Shown one piece after another: positions 60,770-64,000 of a stretch of DNA of 64,000 nucleotides (its first letter is position 1; each line of letters begins with the position of its first letter). Source of the stretch: Piscinibacter aquaticus. GTDB lineage: Bacteria; Pseudomonadota; Gammaproteobacteria; Burkholderiales; Burkholderiaceae_C. The position numbers and the translations under genes were made by a program. Location: assembly GCA_007994965.1 (NCBI GenBank), contig VOPW01000002.1:58477-122476 (forward strand), written 5' to 3'. Under the pieces are notes generated by a model that was not told the DNA's origin, ran no database searches, and saw only the letters and a program-made list of their open reading frames with translations.

Positions 60770-62016
60770 TCACGGCGTTTCTCGTGTTGGGAACAGTTGA
60801 AGGGAAGGTTCTCCATTGCCCACGTCGGTTGATCCGTGATAGGACTTGGCGTTATCGCGATGGGCAGAGTATTCGTCTCGAAACAGCTGCGACGCAGCAA
60901 TCTCTTGCGCCGACATCGACATTCGAAGTGCGGCTCCAACTGCATCTGCAGTCGTTATAAACACCTCCATAGCAAGGTATTCCGGCAGAGCATAGGCTTG
61001 AACCGGAGCGGCCGTGCATGCGGCCAGATTTAGGCCTTGTGATAGGGTGCAGGCCAAATAGTTCTTGGGCGGGCTCTTGGCGATCTCAGTGACTATTTTG
61101 GCTGCCGAGTCGATAGCTCCTTTGGATGTCTTAAGTATGACTTGAGCTCGAGATGTTGTTATCAACGTGTCAGCCAACAATAAGTCGACGCTGTCTTTCG
61201 GGTTGGTCTTCGCCTCCGCTCCTTCTAGCGCTGATGCGGACCAGCGCTGAGCAACGCTAAGAAGGTCGGCAGAATCGGCAAGGGTGTCGCAGCCAACTGT
61301 TGTGCCAAGAAGCTGCGGAGTTGCCGCAATAACTGCATCACCGTAAGTGTTTGACGTCTTCTTCAACGGACTTTCCAGCTCCGGTCTATCAGAGCCGTTG
61401 ATAGGGGAGAAGCCACTGGCTGATGGCGCCGCAATTCCGTAAGCTATGGGAACAATAGTTCGTCCGGAACTGTCTTCGTCAACGTAGTGAGCGAACTCTT
61501 CACTCTCGTTGGGTTTGCTCTTCGAATCGTTTGAGACAAAGAGGCCACCACTCACCCTTTTGTTCGAAATCTGAATCAATTTCTCGCAAGTCTGTATCTT
61601 CTTTGCATCGGAAGAGCCGTTTAGAGCAAGATCAACCTCTGGAGTCGTGGCTTTTCGGTATACAAGGTACTTCAAGCCCCTTAGCTCGGGGGCTGCGCTG
61701 GGGGCAGTAGCGCCTCGACTCGCTTGATGGGGAACCAACCTTTCTGTCCCCCTGCAGACCCGGCGGTTAGGCAGTCTTCGTCGCCTCCCACAACTGAAGC
61801 AGGACAGGGTAGCCGGCCATTGATTGCGATGAATGCCTCGACTGCTGCGCTTGCGAGATGCAGCTTTTCGCCTTGCAGTGAATGCACGAACTTAGCATCG
61901 CGTCCCTGGAGCAGCGCGCCGACGCCGGCTGCACTCATTGCGAGCGCCCCCAGTAGCGCAGCCACCAAAATCAGCGATAGGCCGCGCTGCTTGTTGCCAC
62001 CAAATGAATAAGACAT
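60770..62016 (-). CDS. Type IV pilin-like / pseudopilin protein, one frameshift
   Basis: Begins MSYSFGGNKQRGLSLILVAA, then LLGALAMSAAGVGALLQG: a prepilin-type leader with cleavage after RG, but without the usual Glu at mature position 5 (it is Leu). Then AAVEAFIAINGRLPCPASVV, EDCLTAGSAGGQKGWFPIKR, a pattern seen in large pilin-like proteins with LPCP and W/F-P motifs. Near 61695 one C is missing (five for six); the second frame runs ELRGLKYLVYRKATTPEVDL to PSLQLFPTRETP. Corrected length is about 415 residues with several Cys. No secretion or pilus operon is adjacent. AT-richer than IS neighbours. Confidence 0.6.
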
Positions 62017-62338
62017 TCTATATTCCAGAGCAAGTTATCTCAATTGAAGTTGGCAACAAAGCCCGGGGTCTATCTGGCCGCAAGAGAGCGCCGCACTAGA
62101 TCATGAACGAGCGCAAGAGGGATCGAAATCAACACTGAGACAGCGCGCTCGCTTCTGACGCTGATGCTGGTGGATGAGATCTGAGAGGCCAATTACTAGT
62201 AAGTGCGATCGGAACTAGCAGTCGTGGAAAGCCATCTGCGTGTTCTATAGAAAGCCTGATGGTGTTCCTTCTGAGGCGCTCTCGCCTATAGATGCGATCC
62301 GCTTCCGATAACGCGCATCACTCGAGGCGCGCCCCAGA
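62017..62338. other. Intergenic, nothing recognised
   Basis: About 320 bp upstream of the pilin-like gene, presumably containing its promoter; no strong -35/-10 pair picked out. Confidence 0.4.
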
Positions 62339-62761
62339 TTAACAAGGCTTCGGGTAGGATTTGTGCTGGATCAAGGCGGTCGAGCCAGATATTCGCGAAA
62401 CGACAAACTCAGGGGCCTCGACCAAAAAGTTACAGCAGATCGGGACCGCGCGAGCTCCGTCCAGACGTGATTCTAAAAACCAGCTCTGTGACGCTAGCAA
62501 GCGCTGGGGACCAGTTAGATAAATCGCATTAATCTTCTTGCAGATATCAACAATTTTCAACAAGCTATCATAGGAAGAATCCGGCTTCCGAGACAGACAC
62601 AAATGCAACCAATGGGTGAAAAAGCGCCTGTCCTGCATCGGTCTCACTGGTGCGCCATCGCTTAGATGTTCTGCGGCTTCGGCAATGGCCGTGTCTAGGG
62701 AAGGGGAATCATTACCAAACAACGTTAAAATTTTGTGACCCTGCGCCAGCACCAGGACCAT
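62339..62761 (-). CDS. Hypothetical protein
   Basis: 140 residues; helical, with HWLHLCLSRKPDSSYDSLLK and IVDICKKINAIYLTGPQRLL. No family recognised. The N-terminus (VLVLAQGHKILTLFGND) lacks a clear RBS and lies against an IS3 remnant, so the gene may be 5'-truncated. Composition is like the adjacent pilin gene, which has the same orientation. Confidence 0.45.
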   Translation of the reverse strand: MVLVLAQGHKILTLFGNDSPSLDTAIAEAAEHLSDGAPVRPMQDRRFFTHWLHLCLSRKPDSSYDSLLKIVDICKKINAIYLTGPQRLLASQSWFLESRLDGARAVPICCNFLVEAPEFVVSRISGSTALIQHKSYPKPC

Positions 62762-62799
62762 TCAGTTACGGAGCGCCCGGCATGATTGAAAGCCTGCAA

Positions 62800-63290
62800 G
62801 GGCCGAGGGTATGTCGTGAAGAGAAACGAGTTCATCGAGCTCGAGATCGCGTTTGCGCTGAAGCAGAACGAACTGGGCACCGCCGTCGAGGAGGTGTGCC
62901 GCAAAATGGACATCAGCGAGGTGATGTTCTGTGTGTGGAAGAGGACGTACAGCGGCTCGGGCCGTCCGAACTGCGACGGTTGCGCCCGTTCGAAGAGAAG
63001 GCAGCCGGCTCAAGCAAATCGTCGCGGATCTGCGCCTAGACAAGGCGATGCTGCAGGCTGTCGTCGCACAAGAGTCTGAGGTCTTCGCATCGACGCGAGT
63101 TAGTGCCCGAGTTGATGCAACGATTCGGCTGCAGCGAGCGCACTTCGCTGCGCATTGAGGAAATCACCAACACGCGCGTTCACTACGGCTATCGCCGGGT
63201 GCATGCGCTGTTGCGACGCGAAGGATCAAGATAACTTCAAGCGCGTGTACGGGTTGTACCGCGCGGAAGGACTGTCGTTGCGCCTGCAGA
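62800..63290 (+). pseudogene. IS3-family (IS407-like) remnant
   Basis: orfA: VVKRNEFIELEIAFALKQNE, GTAVEEVCRKMDISEVMFCV, then after a shift RLKQIVADLRLDKAMLQAVV. The start of orfB follows: RFGCSERTSLRIEEITNTRV, HYGYRRVHALLRREG and VYGLYRAEGLSLRLQRP. Rest missing. Confidence 0.75.
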
Positions 63291-63294
63291 GACC

Positions 63295-63482
63295 TAGTTG
63301 TGAACCGTCAACAGGTTATGTCCTGAGGAGTTGAGCCTGGACATGGGGAAGGCGCCGCCGATGCCTGCGTGGGGGCGGTGCCAGTTGTGGTGGTGCTGCC
63401 AGCTGGCCAGGGCGCGAGTTCGTTGGCTGGAGTTCTGGTAGGTCCAGCCGTGCCGGATAAGGAGGTCAATGGCCCTATCCAG
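63295..63482 (-). mobile_element. IS481-family fragment E, C-terminal end
   Basis: End sequence TGTGAACCGTCAACAGGTTA. The minus strand reads TRALASWQHHHNWHRPHAGI, then GGAFPMSRLNSSGHNLLTVH, the usual NWHRPH tail of IS481-type transposases. Cut by IS3 type B at 63484. Confidence 0.7.
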
Positions 63483-63552
63483 CTGCGCTGCCCGTAGGAA
63501 TTCGTAGCAGGTAGTTCTGGCGTCCGATCAACCCGAGACGGAGATCGGACCG

Positions 63553-63813
63553 ATGAAGAAGCGATACACCGAGGAACAGATCATTGGCTTCCTGCGTGAG
63601 GCTGACGCCGGGCTGCCGGTCAAGGAGCTGTGCAGGAAGCATGGCTTCAGCGAACCGAGCTACTACGCCTGGAAGGCCAAGTTCGGCGGCATGAACGTGT
63701 CGGACGCGCAGCGCCTGAAGGCGCTGGAGACCGAGAACACGAAGCTGAAGAAGCTGCTGGCCAACTCGATGCTCGAGATCGACGCGATGCGCGAGGTGCT
63801 CAAGGGAGAGTAG
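63553..63813 (+). CDS. IS3 type B orfA, copy 2
   Basis: 86 residues, MKKRYTEEQIIGFLREADAG with HTH and leucine-rich helix; nearly identical to the protein at 34212-34472. Stop TAG overlaps the GTG of orfB. Confidence 0.9.
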   Translation: MKKRYTEEQIIGFLREADAGLPVKELCRKHGFSEPSYYAWKAKFGGMNVSDAQRLKALETENTKLKKLLANSMLEIDAMREVLKGE

Positions 63814-64000
63814 TGGGCGCGGCGGCGCGTCGCAAAGTCGTGCGGCAGTTGCAGGAACGGGGCTTGAGCGAACGTCAGGCCTTGCGGCTGGTGGGCATGA
63901 GCGCCAGCACGCTGCACTACCAGCCCCGCGACGACGGCAACGGCCGGCGGGTGAAGACGCTGACCGTCGTGGACGATTGCAGCAAGGAAGCCCTGCAGAT
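63813..64000 (+). pseudogene. IS3 type B orfB, copy 2, internally deleted and cut by the window
   Basis: Reads VRQLQERGLSERQALRLVGM, then YQPRDDGNGR and jumps directly to RVKTLTVVDDCSKEALQ. Relative to copy 1, the segment between two CAACGGCCGGC words is gone, in frame. The first catalytic Asp segment VWSMDFVF is lost, so the product cannot be active. Confidence 0.85.

Larger units (their letters stand above)
63484..64000 (+). mobile_element. IS3-family element, type B, copy 2, running off the window
   Basis: Left end GCTGCCCGTAGGAATTCGTA as in copy 1; orfA intact; orfB has a large in-frame internal deletion. The right end lies beyond the window. Confidence 0.85.

Overview
The window reads as accessory DNA from a GC-rich betaproteobacterium, most likely a member of the Burkholderiales. 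This rests on transposase types, codon bias judged by eye, a CAU tRNA intron of the type known from Azoarcus, and the plasmid-type RepB/ParA/ParB genes. A plasmid maintenance core is embedded in a dense set of insertion sequences. Two tRNA genes and several AT-richer cell-surface genes also occur, so the replicon may be a megaplasmid, a chromid or an integrated plasmid.

Layout. 0.2-7.3 kb: a Crp/Fnr regulator, then IS debris (IS21, IS481, IS3, IS256) around a destroyed second copy of a copper locus. 7.5-10.6 kb: a 9-bp minisatellite, an Xre/RES toxin-antitoxin pair with a possible PIN-like neighbour, a small membrane protein and a Rap1a/Tai-like secreted protein. 10.8-12.3 kb: a decayed DNA cytosine methyltransferase fused by deletion to a WGR-domain fragment. 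12.35-16.25 kb: mostly non-coding, repeat-bearing DNA holding a HicA/HicB-like pair with its own terminator. 17.0-23.4 kb: the replicon core, namely a parC-like repeat array with parM and parR, a RepB initiator, an iteron origin, and parA-parB with three palindromic parS-like sites. 23.5-25.4 kb: a tyrosine recombinase. 26.7-34.5 kb: an orphan ParE and a nested stack of IS elements. 34.8-36.4 kb: an S41 protease lipoprotein. 38.0-38.4 kb: a CAU tRNA (probably tRNA-Ile2) split by a 265-nt group I intron. 40.6-41.0 kb: tRNA-Leu(UAA) and an H-NS-like gene. 41.4-44.5 kb: a second tyrosine recombinase divergent from a second Xre/RES pair. 44.6-48.4 kb: a copper-handling operon (DUF2946, TonB-dependent receptor, YcnI-PCuAC fusion). 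48.5-55.6 kb: two Tn3-family transposase remnants, one split by an intact-ended IS21 element. 57-62.8 kb: a fimbrial-like protein, a pilin-like protein and more IS copies.

A pervasive feature is single-base frameshifts, almost all explicable as loss of one base from a short homopolymer. They hit repB, parA, both integrases, the copper genes, H-NS, the S41 protease, the pilin, the fimbrial gene and the IS copies. Near-identical IS copies inside the window also differ from each other in exactly this way. Many 'pseudogenes' here may therefore be assembly errors, and the calls below say where the frame breaks.

The most notable finding is the tRNA group I intron, which retains the expected pairings P1, P2, P3, P6, P7, P8 and P9. 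Next are the dual partition systems around one iteron origin, a hairpin cassette shared by unrelated IS families, and the repeat-rich non-coding block at 12.35-15.1 kb.
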